In this document: piece by piece, positions 32,206-42,794 of the stretch
How the letters are laid out: each line of letters starts with the position of its first letter
Position numbering within the stretch: position 1 is the stretch's first letter
Source: Adiantum capillus-veneris
Taxonomy: Eukaryota > Streptophyta > Polypodiopsida > Polypodiales > Pteridaceae
NCBI GenBank assembly: GCA_014529385.2
Contig: CM043952.1
Span: 66,280,870 to 66,344,869 of the forward strand
Direction: 5' to 3'
DNA length: 64,000 bases
Notes under the pieces: generated by a model
The model's database searches: none
What the model was told of the DNA's origin: nothing
Seen by the model: only the letters and a program-made list of their open reading frames with translations
Made by a program: the position numbers and the translations under genes

Positions 32206-35200
32206 CTATAAGAGCCTCTCTTCGAATGCATCACTAGGCAGCCCAAGCAACTTCTCTAACATCTTGACCGCAAGCAACTCTACTTCCACAGGCAATAGTG
32301 CTTCTTTTTCATACACCAAATGAAATGGAGTAAACCCTGTACCTGTCTTCACCGAAGTACGGTAAGCCCATAATGCACTAGGCAATTCCAAATCCCAATT
32401 CTTTCCTTGGTGCTCTGTCACTTTCGAAAGAATCTGTACCAACTCACCATTGAATCTTTCATTTAAGCCATTACACTGTGGGTAATAAGGAGTGGTATGC
32501 TGGTGCCTAATCTTCATCTTTGCACATAAAAAATCTAGCAGTTTAGCTCTAAAGCCAGGCCCCTTATCTGAAAGTAGCTCCAGTGACACCCCAAACTTGC
32601 AACATATTTCATCATACACAAATTTTTCCACATCCTTTGCAGTGATCTGTTTTATTGCTATAGCCTCTGCCCATCTAGAAAGATAGTCCACTGCCGTCAA
32701 AATATAGCTTTTGCCCTTGCTTGTGATAGGTAGCGGGCCTATTGCATCAATCCTCCACTTTTCAAACACATCAAACACCATAATGGTTTTTCGTAGCTCT
32801 GGCTTCAACACTCTCTTCCCAAATGCTTGACACCTATTGCAAGACCTACACCAATGGTGAACATCCTTGTGCAAACTAGGCCATACATACCCCTCTTGCA
32901 AAATCTTATGCAAGGTGATCTTTAGAGCAAAATGGCCACCACATGCGCCTTCATGATTCTCTTCCAACACTCTGTAAATCTCCTCCCGCCAAGGTACACG
33001 TCTCAACACGAGATCAGCCCCTTTCATGTATAAGACATCACCAATCAATTTGTACATGTATGCTCTACGCACAAAGCCATACTTCTTAGACTTCTGAATC
33101 TCCTTTGGAATGATTCCTGTTAGCAAAAACTCCTCTTCTTGATCCAAACTTTCCCGGCCATGATAAAGAGGTAAAGTGGTCCTCAACACAAATAGCTCCC
33201 CAATCATGCCTTGAGCTGCTTCATGTGCCTCTCCATTTAGAGCACGTTCAATGTGTCTGATGATCCATGCTTCGAACTTTTTTAACAGGCCTTTAATTCT
33301 GAAGCACATTTCCTTCAATGAGGTGTTCTTGCTCTTACACACACCCAGCACTTGCTTCACCACTAACAAGGCATCACCTTTTATGCTCAACCTTCGAACC
33401 CCATGCTTCAAACAAATGTGTAATCCGGCTTCCAGAGTAGCATATTCAGCGTCATTGTTACTATGAGCATCCAATTTGAACCCTCTCTTGCATACTAGCT
33501 TCCCCTCTGGATCATAAAGTGCTATACCCCCTGAAGCTGCATCATGGCTCTTTCTGTATGAACCATCAAAGAACAACACATGTGCATTGCTGATCTGTGG
33601 CACTTCTTCAACTACCTTTCTCACCACCTCTTCCTTAACAATAAGGGGATTCTCCTTGTAGGTCAACAAATCAGCTAGGGTAGCCCTTGTACTATCTTCC
33701 ACTAGAAAAGAGAACTCAAACTCTTGGAGCTCAATTACCCATTTCTTCACCACATTTGACATGTTAGTACCATAAATTAACTGTGGCAAAAAATCATAAC
33801 TCGTCAAGAAAACAAAAGGTCGTGGTAGCAAGTAATGACGAAATCGTCGACAAGCAAATATTACACTGGCCATCACTAGCTCTACTTCTGAGAACTTTCT
33901 CTCCGCTACCAAATTCACTCGGCTTGCACAATACACTGGCCTCATACAATGGCTGCCCTTCCCCTTTTGCAATAGCATGGATCCAATGGAATCATCCCCT
34001 ACTGAGGGATTTACATAAAAAACTTTCTCCCAATCAGGAGCCTGCATGGCTGACAAACCCCCTAACACCTCTTTCACCTCTTGAAACACTTCTTCACACT
34101 TGTTATCCCATTGCAATGGATCATGCTTTGCCACTTGTTGTAATGGATAAAGAATCTGAGAAGACAATGGAATAAACCTTGCCATGTACTTCACTTTGTG
34201 TATAAAGGTTGCCAATTGCTTCGTACTCGTAGGTGATGGAAGAAGAATAATAGACTTAACCTTGTCTGGATCAGCCTCAATGCCATTTTCTGACACCATG
34301 TGACCCAATAACTTCACCCTTGGTTGTGCTAGATGACATTTCTTTCGATTTAGTTGTCCTCCACATTCATCATATCGAGCCAATACCATCTGCAGCTTCT
34401 CATGGTGTTCAGCCCTACTGCTATAAACACAGAAGTCATCCATAAAAGCTTTAACACAACTACCAATGAATGGTTCCAACACCCAATTTGCTCTCTCTTG
34501 ATAGAAGTAAGGTCCATTTGACAACCCAAATGGCAATACTGTGTAGCAATAGCAGCCCCATGGCGTAATAAAATTTGTCTTTGTGCGGTCTTTAAGAGCA
34601 ATCTTCAATTGAAAATAGCCTGAAAAACCATCACACACACTGTACCTCTCATAACCTGCCACTGAATCCAAGATCTGATCAATGAATGGAAGATGATATG
34701 GGTTCTTCTTAGTGGCTGCATTTGAGGGTTTAAAATCTACACAAATTCTCCACTTCCCATCCTTCTTTGGACTGACTACAACTGGACTCACCCATTTCGT
34801 GGTCTCCACAGGGACTATGAACCCTGCCTTTAATAACTTGTCCACCTCTTCTCGCAAGGCTTCCATTTGCTGTTGACCCATCCTTCTTAGCCTTTGCCAC
34901 ACTGGCTTAGCACCTTCTTTCAGCTCTATATGCATCTCTTCGCCCTTGAACCCTCTGATCTCTTCATATGACGTAATGAACAAATCAGGAAAACTAGCCA
35001 GCATGTGCAAATATATATCCTTCTCCATAGTTGAGAGGTCTCCACTGATCATTTGTGTCATCAATTCCTGCTTCTTTGACAACTCAACCTTGGTTTGCAT
35101 CAGCCCTTCAATCACTTCATAAGGCCCTTCACTTTCATCTTCAACCTCATTCGCAAATGCAACTAAACCAAACTCCTGGATTTCTTTGTCCATCAAAAGA

Positions 35201-36780
35201 AATGCAACATCAGCATCCTCATCACTGCTGGTAGTGCTATCACTATCCTCATCTGTCACCGTGGAAGAGTCTTCATCACTAGACTCATCCTCATCTTCAT
35301 ATAGCTCCTCTAATCGTTTCCTTGTGTCCATATTATAAAGCTTCTTGGTACCTGTCTTTCCATAGAGGCTAATCGTACCATGTCGCCAATCTTGAACAGC
35401 TCCCACTGCACGTAACCATGTTCTGCCCAGTATAATAGGATATGCTCCCAACCCTGCTGGCATCACATGAAAATCAACCACTGCCTTTGCATCATATGCC
35501 TCCACTTCTAAGCTCTTTACAACACCCAAGCATTTTACTTTTTGATGGTTTGCCAATCTGATCCGAAAACCTGACACCCCAGCCACTGTGAGACCCATCT
35601 TCTCAACGCATGAGTGTGTTATGACACATATTTGGGCTCCACCATCCACATAACCTTGTCCCAAATTTTTCCTTTTATGCCACACATCTAGTATTGGACA
35701 AATGTCTGGTAGCTCATCCATTGCCAACACCTTTACTGAACCTCTCTCTGGCTCTTTCTCCATTGGGTTAACCATCCTCTTCCACTGTCGCTTTAGCTTA
35801 TGCACCATCTCTATAAGCTGCCCAAAAGTAACATCTGCCTTCCTGCTCGTTAGATCCTCCTTCAAGTCATAGCTTAATTGCCCATCCCCTAGTGGAAAAT
35901 CTGAAACATGAAACTTTCGACGAGCTCTCCTTTTTCTCTTGGCTTTGACATCCTCGCCTTCATGGCTCTTTCCTTTCTTCTTACTAGGACCTGGGGCACT
36001 TCTTCCTTCCTTATCCTCTGTGGTCCTCTTCCCAATAGGCATCACTAATGTATCCTCTAGCTTTGATGCCTTCTCCAAGGTGACTACACTTAGCACTTTT
36101 GTCTTTCCCTTTTCCTCCTGGGTCAGTCCACTGGTTCCTTCGTCTCCCTTAATTTCGATGCCATAATCATTTGACCTAGTTAGCACCTGTCTTGGAAATG
36201 GATACATGTCTCCCCCCATCCTTGGTGGCTTATCACATTGCAGGCTGATGTGACCCAACTCTCCACAATTATAACATGTGGGCGTCTGCCTCCAAAACCT
36301 ACCATTGCTTTGTCCAACACCATTCCTATGCCTTTCTTCACCTCCTGGCTGATTTGCAAACCTCCCTCGACCTTGATTATTTCCCACTTGACCTAGCATG
36401 TTTAGGCTACGATTCTTCATCAAATCTACCATTTGCCTCATGTCTTGCCTTAGCCCATCATCTTGCACTGCTGTAGTGACCGCTGCTGGCATAACCTGAG
36501 TAGTAACAAGAACCACTGGTTCGTGATGAACCCCTGACATGCGACCTTGTAAAGACTCTATAGGCTGAAATTCGGACCTCATGGGCAAAGACTCCACCCC
36601 TAACTGGCTCATTTTCCTCAACTTCCACTCTTTGTTCCTTGCTACCTCTAGTGCATCTTCATATGTCCTAGGCTTCTTTAGCTCCACTCTCCAACGTATA
36701 TTCTCCCAAAGACCAGCTAAGAACCTATCCTTCTTCATCATGTCAGGCGGGGGTACCTGTGGTGCTAAGGCCTTGCACAT
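32206..36780 (-). CDS. B gag-pol: zinc knuckle, protease, RT, two RNase H, integrase
   Basis: A 1,524-codon frame. CCHC knuckle CYNCGELGHISLQC at residues 169-182; protease loop VDGGAQ (378-383) with ILGRTWL (450-456); an acidic linker (490-525). RT spans about 625-870 with LPFGLSN and FMDD (779-782). The first RNase H (about 918-1045) has lost acidic residues (YVNPS in place of a D motif, TSYDF in place of TDH). The second, archaeal-type RNase H (about 1066-1190) keeps FFDGS, NDAEY and KGDALLV, with the last acidic site changed to His (NGEAHEAA). Integrase has CRSCNRC (1311-1317) and D1345, D1405 and E1441. Encodes all enzymes for reverse transcription and integration. A start Met follows a TGA in the same frame, so the true protein would begin upstream. 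Confidence 0.95.
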   Translation of the reverse strand: MCKALAPQVPPPDMMKKDRFLAGLWENIRWRVELKKPRTYEDALEVARNKEWKLRKMSQLGVESLPMRSEFQPIESLQGRMSGVHHEPVVLVTTQVMPAAVTTAVQDDGLRQDMRQMVDLMKNRSLNMLGQVGNNQGRGRFANQPGGEERHRNGVGQSNGRFWRQTPTCYNCGELGHISLQCDKPPRMGGDMYPFPRQVLTRSNDYGIEIKGDEGTSGLTQEEKGKTKVLSVVTLEKASKLEDTLVMPIGKRTTEDKEGRSAPGPSKKKGKSHEGEDVKAKRKRRARRKFHVSDFPLGDGQLSYDLKEDLTSRKADVTFGQLIEMVHKLKRQWKRMVNPMEKEPERGSVKVLAMDELPDICPILDVWHKRKNLGQGYVDGGAQICVITHSCVEKMGLTVAGVSGFRIRLANHQKVKCLGVVKSLEVEAYDAKAVVDFHVMPAGLGAYPIILGRTWLRAVGAVQDWRHGTISLYGKTGTKKLYNMDTRKRLEELYEDEDESSDEDSSTVTDEDSDSTTSSDEDADVAFLLMDKEIQEFGLVAFANEVEDESEGPYEVIEGLMQTKVELSKKQELMTQMISGDLSTMEKDIYLHMLASFPDLFITSYEEIRGFKGEEMHIELKEGAKPVWQRLRRMGQQQMEALREEVDKLLKAGFIVPVETTKWVSPVVVSPKKDGKWRICVDFKPSNAATKKNPYHLPFIDQILDSVAGYERYSVCDGFSGYFQLKIALKDRTKTNFITPWGCYCYTVLPFGLSNGPYFYQERANWVLEPFIGSCVKAFMDDFCVYSSRAEHHEKLQMVLARYDECGGQLNRKKCHLAQPRVKLLGHMVSENGIEADPDKVKSIILLPSPTSTKQLATFIHKVKYMARFIPLSSQILYPLQQVAKHDPLQWDNKCEEVFQEVKEVLGGLSAMQAPDWEKVFYVNPSVGDDSIGSMLLQKGKGSHCMRPVYCASRVNLVAERKFSEVELVMASVIFACRRFRHYLLPRPFVFLTSYDFLPQLIYGTNMSNVVKKWVIELQEFEFSFLVEDSTRATLADLLTYKENPLIVKEEVVRKVVEEVPQISNAHVLFFDGSYRKSHDAASGGIALYDPEGKLVCKRGFKLDAHSNNDAEYATLEAGLHICLKHGVRRLSIKGDALLVVKQVLGVCKSKNTSLKEMCFRIKGLLKKFEAWIIRHIERALNGEAHEAAQGMIGELFVLRTTLPLYHGRESLDQEEEFLLTGIIPKEIQKSKKYGFVRRAYMYKLIGDVLYMKGADLVLRRVPWREEIYRVLEENHEGACGGHFALKITLHKILQEGYVWPSLHKDVHHWCRSCNRCQAFGKRVLKPELRKTIMVFDVFEKWRIDAIGPLPITSKGKSYILTAVDYLSRWAEAIAIKQITAKDVEKFVYDEICCKFGVSLELLSDKGPGFRAKLLDFLCAKMKIRHQHTTPYYPQCNGLNERFNGELVQILSKVTEHQGKNWDLELPSALWAYRTSVKTGTGFTPFHLVYEKEALLPVEVELLAVKMLEKLLGLPSDAFEERLL

Positions 36781-37197
36781 TCACTCCCATGCCAATGAAA
36801 ACTTACGTATGTACGCATCTACTGGCTCACCTTCCTTCTGCACCAAACCTTGTACTTCTTGCCACACTTTGTCAGGATCTTCTATCTTCACAAACTCCAC
36901 TTCCAATCCATGCCTTAGATTGTCCCAACTCAATCTTACAGGTGGATCCGCTACACGCAACTCCTCTTCAAATTCCTTAGACCAAACTCGTGCATCACTT
37001 TTCAAACAAATTTGGAGAAGGCGTAACATTTGCGTAGGGTCATGAATCTGGTTGCTAATGTAGGCAACCTCCATCTTTTCCAAAAATTCTTCCACATCTT
37101 CATCACTTCTTCCATGAAACTCCGGATAAGAGAAAGCCATGGCTACCCAAGTTTCAATGCTTTGAGAACCCCTTTGAACACACGTGCAAGAACCCAA
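36781..37197 (-). CDS. B gag, N-terminal part
   Basis: A 138-codon frame starting at 37197, contiguous and in frame with the gag-pol ORF; one TGA (36781-36783) separates them. It contains MAFSYPEFHGRSDEDVEEFL (near 37140) and RLLQICLKSDARVWSKEFEE, the retrotransposon gag core (PF03732-like), which assembles the particle. The TGA replaces a codon between AWE and MCKALA. The pattern fits a single base change, though programmed readthrough cannot be excluded from sequence. Confidence 0.9.
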   Translation of the reverse strand: MGSCTCVQRGSQSIETWVAMAFSYPEFHGRSDEDVEEFLEKMEVAYISNQIHDPTQMLRLLQICLKSDARVWSKEFEEELRVADPPVRLSWDNLRHGLEVEFVKIEDPDKVWQEVQGLVQKEGEPVDAYIRKFSLAWE

Positions 37198-38187
37198 AAC
37201 TTTTGACTACCCAATCCCCAGAAACTTCAATGGAGCTCAACTTTAGATAAGGACAAACAAATGCACATCAAATGAGTTTTCATAGTTGATCATCGGAATT
37301 ACAACAGGCAAAGGACATTCCAAGATCTCTCATAATCTTCTTGGCCCAAACATAAAGACTATGCGCTGCTGGAAAAAAATCTTCCTGGACACATGAACAT
37401 TTATCTGGATTCTTTGAGTCAAATGAAATGGAGTGAATTGAGGGCCATTTTGATCATCCATTAAATCCAACCATGAAGCTCCCAAGAAGGCACACTTGAC
37501 TTAACCTCTGATTTTGCCAAAATTTCAGCAGCATAACAGCATAAATGGCTCAAAAGACCAAAAAACCAGCCATCATAACTTGGAAAAATTTTGGCAGAGT
37601 TTCCCTAGAAATAGAGCAGTAGGAACCCAAAATATAGACTGTATATGTATGCATAAACTGTCAACAATAGAACCCAAGCATCAAGTAGGACTCACTAGTA
37701 CATAGCCTATGGCGAGGTCACAAAAAGGGTGCTCCAGCTACCTGTATCACTGAAAAGATCTCTACATTTGAGAATCCCCCATCTCAATAAAAACCTCACG
37801 CTATCGACCCTCACACGAAGGCTAATGCAAATCGTGTATAGTTAAGTCTCAGAAACGGCTATCTTCCAGACCAAGTCTCAAAAATGGCTGGGACTGCCAA
37901 ATACAACCAAGTATGGCTCCACAAATGCGTAAAATGGTAGTTTCCACAAGTAACGTACAATCCAACAGACAATGCGCTCAAACAGGCGCCAAGTGATGCA
38001 TACCCACAACAGCTACAAGTGACATCACTGCTAGTATATCACTGTACTCCAGCTACTTGTACCTGTGTGAATCACCTGTACTTGTACCTGTCCCTGTCCC
38101 TATAACCTGTAACCTGTAACCTGTAATCTACAACCTGCAACCTGTAATCCCGAAGCTCGAAGCTCGAAGCAGAAGGTACTCGAAGAA
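37198..38187 (-). other. B leader region
   Basis: About 1 kb of non-coding leader between primer site and gag; open frames are short and unrelated to known proteins. Its primer-proximal end (38055-38170) is built of short repeats. Confidence 0.7.
38045..38170. repeat. Short-motif repeats in B leader (ACCTGTA / GAAGCTC)
   Basis: A string of ACCTGTA/ACCTGTCC variants, including AACCTGTAACCTGTAACCTG, then CTACAACCTGCAACCTGTAA, then a GAAGCTC triplet. It lies directly next to the primer binding site. Confidence 0.85.
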
Positions 38188-38210
38188 GATCCTCAGTGGG
38201 GACGCCAAAA
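38188..38210 (-). promoter_or_regulatory. Primer binding site of B
   Basis: On the minus strand TTTTGGCGTCCCCACTGAGG follows the LTR end (CTCACA) by three bases. The TTTGGCG start is typical for Tat-group and related elements and differs from the methionine-tRNA site of family A. Confidence 0.75.
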
Positions 38211-38213
38211 GAA

Positions 38214-39363
38214 TGTGAGCGGGAGGAAAACACACACAGCGCCTCTATAACGACCCGACACACACTCTTGGGAAGATACACACACACACTATGGGGCACC
38301 ACTCGGCTTACACAACACACCTGGCCGAGACAGGGAACACACTTCTGGAGTGAGAGGAGAGAGACTATCCACTTGCCCACTCCACACAAACACACACACA
38401 CACACACACAGAGAGATACCCAAAAAACTCAGCTCAAAAGAGGAGAATTTATGATGTTTAGATACAAATGAGCTTGGGCCAACACCAATGGGGCAAATAG
38501 CTCACACAATATGGGTAAAATAAGCAAGATACAATCACAAACTAGAGCAGAAACTTCGCTCATAGGAGAAACTTACACAGAAAAACAGCAGGAAAAGAGT
38601 GAGGAATTTGGCAAAATGGACAGCGCCATTGCGTCCGGAACGGCCCAAAATCCCAGTCTACAATGTCAAAGTGCTCAAATCCGACCTCGGATGAGCAGTT
38701 TACGACCAAAACAAGCTCCAAAATGAGCAAAAACACACCTGCGGCTGTTCCTCCTCTCTTCTCCACGTTTTTTCTGGTCTTCTCTCAGGTTTTTCAGTTC
38801 CCACACTTAGATTTATTAGTTGGGCACCCTTGGCCTTTTAGATGACCTCAAACGGACCCCGAACATGCCAAAAACTGACCTCGCAGTGCATAGTTGTCAC
38901 CTTTTTTGCATCATCCGCACACCTGGCACTCATTTCTTTTCAATAATGCGTCTCGCAACCACGTGAAGTGGCCCCAAAAAGTGGTCCTAATGATGAACTT
39001 TTTGCATAACTCTCACAAGAAAACACCACTTTGTGTCCGTATTCATCCACGTGCAAATATTGACCCCGTTCGGCCTCCTGACGCCACTCGATGCCATCTG
39101 ACGCACCTGCTTACCTCATGTCGTCGGCCCGCGGATAGCTTCCTCGATAAGTCTTACGCGCTACCAACTCCTCCTTATTGTAGAAAAAACACAGTGGTAC
39201 TGGTAATAGTGAAAATCGATGCACTATGTACACCCTGTCCTACTTGTACACATGTGGGCCCCACGTAACCACCTGGCTCTGAAAAATGGGCAATTCTTTA
39301 TTTGATGCACCATGCATGTATATGTACATATGCGCAATCCCTTTCTCCAAAAAACTCCTGACA
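38214..39363 (-). repeat. 5' LTR of B
   Basis: Same termini as the 3' LTR (TGTGAGCGGG...CTCCTGACA on the plus strand). AC microsatellite at 38391-38410 is shorter than in the other LTR. Confidence 0.95.
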
Positions 39364-39367
39364 ACGC

Positions 39368-39735
39368 ATGTGAGAAGAACCTTAAGCTTTTGGACAAGGT
39401 TCCCATGTCAACACTTAGCAAGCCGACGAGCATATCATGCTCAAGTAGGATTCCCACCTCAAGGCCTAGCTTGCCTAAGATCAGAGGCTTTTTAACACTA
39501 ACTTTTGGAGGTCTTTAATGAAGATAACCCTAAGGTCTTTAAGCTCCATTAGGTAGCAGTGCTCTTTAATAGACCATCTCTCATTTGGACCCCTTTAACC
39601 TTGGCCCCGTGTTGAGATAGATCCATAAGCACATGTCTATATTCTAACCCTTGTTCCCATTTATTCTCCCACATTCAATGATCAGTTTAATATAATAAAA
39701 TCATTTGGGTTGGTTAGATATTAGATTTTATAACA
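39368..39735 (-). repeat. A3 3' LTR, second part
   Basis: Continues the LTR interrupted at 30604, ending ATTTTATAACA; the terminal ..TGACA of other copies is here TAACA. The combined length of the two parts, about 1,483 bp, agrees with the 1,481 bp 5' LTR. Confidence 0.93.
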
Positions 39736-40079
39736 TTACCTCTCTCTTGAAATCATATTCATCCTCGACTATGAGGTAGAAGATATAAAGTCTTAGTCAT
39801 TTGTCTACATTTCTTAGCGGGTAGAGGATCCCTTTTCACCCTTTGACATAATTCCAGAATGGATGACTAGTCCATTTGATGTTTGGGAGACGTAGCTGCC
39901 ACAAGCATGTCTGCTCTTTAGTCCATATCATACTCCCAAAGTAGAGTGACAAATTCTATTTGGTGTTTGAGTGACATTGTCATCACAAACATGGTTCTAA
40001 GCATCCATACTATTTAAATTTGTGCACAAAAGAGGATTAAGACAAAAATATTGTTCATTTAGAAAGCATTTACATTTGC
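39736..40079 (-). other. A3 3' untranslated region with polypurine tract
   Basis: Begins TTACCTCTCTCTTGAAA (minus-strand polypurine TTTCAAGAGAGAGGTAA) and has no coding potential. Homologous to 25811-26175 and 28594-28990. Confidence 0.8.
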
Positions 40080-40937
40080 TTACTCTAGTGTATCATTGTA
40101 AGCATTGACAAGGTTCATACTATCCCTAAGTTGTATTCCTTGCACCCATCTAGCATCTTCAAATGGATAATTTTTGAACTTAATAAGATACTGTTGGATA
40201 ATCTTACCATGCCGTAGTACCCTGTCTTCATGCCAAAGGATAGCTTCAGGTTGTAGCACCTCTTCTTGGTATTCGATTTCAAAAGGGTCTTCAATAATTG
40301 GTTCTATTGGTGGCTCTTCTTTGTAGGGCTTCAGTAGGCTCACATGAAAAGCATTGTGTATGAGCCAATGGTTCGGCAACTTGAGTTGATAAGCCATGTC
40401 ATTGATTGGATTCAAGATTTGAAAAGGACCATAGTATCTTTTTGCTAATTTAGCATAGATTTTTGCCCATCGTTTGCCTCAATCGAGCCTTGGGAAACTT
40501 AAGTAAGACCCAATCATTTTCTTTGAACGTTAAGGCCCTTTTGTGCTTGTGAATAGTAGATTTTTTCCTTTGTTGAGAGATGGATATAGACTCCTTAACC
40601 TTCTAACAAAGATTCTTGTAGGTCACGGCTATACTCATCAGCACGAAGATCTTCACATGTACTTTAAGTAGCAAGGGACTTTTAGGTCTTCCCTCTATGA
40701 TCTCAAAAGGTGCTTTTCTTGTAGTAGTATGGACGGTATTCTTGAACGCATACTCTACAAAAGGTAAGTACTTCTCCCATTGTGATTGTTAATCTACTTT
40801 TGTAACATAAGTCTTTAGGAGATCAAGTATCGTAAGATTGGCTACCTCACTTTGGCCATCCGTTTGTGGGTGATAGGCCAAAGAGAAATTCAATCTTGTA
40901 CCTAGATTTTCAAAGAGACCTTTCCAAAAATTGTTGG
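40080..40937 (-). pseudogene. A3 integrase C-terminus and chromodomain
   Basis: Open piece 40080-40415 (111 codons): AYQLKLPNHWLIHNAFHVSLLKPY, then EAILWHEDRVLRHGKIIQQYLIKFKNYPFEDARW, a complete chromodomain-like tail with the aromatic and acidic positions expected of Ty3/gypsy chromoviruses. The stretch 40420-40937 continues upstream integrase sequence with stops; the conserved HPQTDGQSE-type segment lies near 40850-40880 (minus strand). Confidence 0.88.
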
Positions 40938-42794
40938 TCATTCCAGGATCTCTATCTGACACGATCGATGTTGGTAATCCATGGAGTTTGAAAATCTAAG
41001 ATACGAAGATGGTTTCCATTTGGTGTCCCTTAATAGTCTTTTCGACAGGAAAAAAGTATGCTTGCTTGCTAAACCTATCGATTGTCCATATTCCCGTATT
41101 CCCATGGATAGACTTGGGTAATCCAAAGATAAAATCCATGGATATACTCTCCCATGGTGAATTAGGGATGGGCAATGGCTGGAGTAATCAACGTTGCTTC
41201 CCTCTATCATACTTAGTCTTTTGGCATACCACACATTCTCTTGTATTCCTCTTTCTTCCCCAAAGCAAGGTTTGACATTACATCATTATAGTCAGGTTCA
41301 ATAGCATACTTATCTATCATAGAAGATAGATGATTGTGAGTTGCTATAGACACCGCATTGGCTTTTGGTCGTCGTGAAAGTGCATTGGCCACTTTACTGT
41401 GCTTACCAGCAATGTGAGAAATATGAAAATAAAATTGCAAAAGAAAATTTTCCCACCTCATTTGTTTGTCAAAAATCTTGGTTTGCGTCATACAATACTT
41501 GAGACTTTGGTGGTCTGTTTGTAAAATGAATGGAGTCCCCAATAAATAGTGCTTCCATGTGTCTAGGGAATGTAGAATAGCTAAAAGATCTTTCTCATAA
41601 ATTCCCAAGACTTGTTCATTAGTATTGAGCCTTCGCCTCTCATCTGCTATGGCATGCCGTTCTTGAAGCAAGAGTGTTCCAAGGAAATCACCACAAGCAT
41701 CACATTGGACCCCAAATGGCTTTGAGAGATCTGAGAGCATGAGGGCTGGTTGAGAGGTAAGCTTCTCTTTGAGCTTGTCAAAAGCTTTTTGCTCCTTAGC
41801 AGTCCATGAATACTTAACGTTATTCTTTGTTAAGTCATGTAATGGTCCTTCTCTTTGAGAAAATTTTGCTATGAAGCGTCTATAGTATGGACACATACCA
41901 ATAAATCTTCTTAGCTCATGTATATTCCTTGGATTAGGCCATGCTTTTATTACCTTTAACTTTGATGGATCCATACGGATACCATCTTGAGAGATAATAT
42001 GACCTAAGTATTGAATCTCGTGAAGGAAAAATTCGCTTTTCTTTTGGTTGAGAAAAAGCTTGTTCTCCCTCAATGATTGAAACAATCACTTGGAGATGTT
42101 GCTTCTGTTCCTCCAAGGACTTGGAGTAGATGATGATATCATCAAACAACACTAAAGTGAACTTGCGGTAGGGTCTAAATATTTTCTCCATCAAATGATT
42201 GAATGTGGCTAGTGTATTGGTCAAGCCAAAAGACATGACTAGATATTCATAAAGACCAAACGTTGTACGAAACGCGATCTTTAGGATATCTTCATCCACT
42301 ATCCTTTTTTGATGATAGTCACTTCTAAGGTCAATCCTATTGAAGTAGGTAGAGCCTTGTAGCTTATCAAATAGACCTTCTACCTGAGGCACAAGAAATT
42401 TGTTTTTGATAGTGATATGGTTTAGTGCTCGATAGTCCACACACATATGGTATATACCATCTTTCTTTTTCACTAAAAGGACTCGAGAACAAAAGGGAGA
42501 GGAGCGAGGCCTCACCATCCTTTTGTCTTCCAGTTCTTGCACTTGACTCATGATCTCCTCTTGTTGAGCTTGGGAAACTGGATAAGAAGGCTTGTTAGGC
42601 GGTCAGCTTCCTGGTAGGAGCTCAATTTGATGGTAATCATCCCCTTGTTTTGAAGGTAAGTCCATACGGATATCATCGATGAAAATGTCTTGGAATCCAT
42701 TTAGAAAAGTAGACAAGTCTAGATTTTCTTGATTCCTACCAATTTCATTTGATAAACCATTAGTGTCATTAGTGGATTCTTTGACACAAATCAT
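40938..42794 (-). pseudogene. A3 RT, RNase H and integrase N-part
   Basis: RT (42551-41934): VLLVKKKDGIYHMCVDYRAL, VMSFGLTN and LFDDIIIYSKS. RNase H (42085-41213): QCDACGDFLG, YEKDLLAI, TDHQSLKY and NALSRR, so the acidic residues are present. Immediately after KKEEYK the frame jumps to RMCGMPKD. Compared with A1 and A2, the region encoding most of the integrase HHCC finger (about 200 bp) is deleted near 41240. The integrase core follows at 41210-40940 in broken frames. Not functional. Confidence 0.9.

Larger units (their letters stand above)
30605..39363 (-). mobile_element. Tat-lineage Ty3/gypsy element B, 8,759 bp, full length
   Basis: Minus-strand element with LTRs at 30605-31760 (3') and 38214-39363 (5'), primer site at 38188-38210, long gag-pol frame and short 3' UTR. 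ACGC flanks both sides (30601-30604, 39364-39367), and the flanking DNA joins into uninterrupted family A LTR (compare CATTTACACATGTGAG near 46165). A second RNase H between the first RNase H and integrase, degeneration of the first RNase H, and no chromodomain assign it to the Tat group (Ogre/Retand relatives). The two LTRs differ at roughly 30-40 positions by eye over about 1,150 bp, so it is fairly young. Confidence 0.96.

Noticed and set aside
35939-36476. Plus-strand open frames inside element B
   Set aside because: Antisense of the gag-pol frame.
38045-38130. Telomere-like repeat array
   Set aside because: The unit is ACCTGTA-like, not the plant CCCTAAA, and it lies in a retroelement leader.
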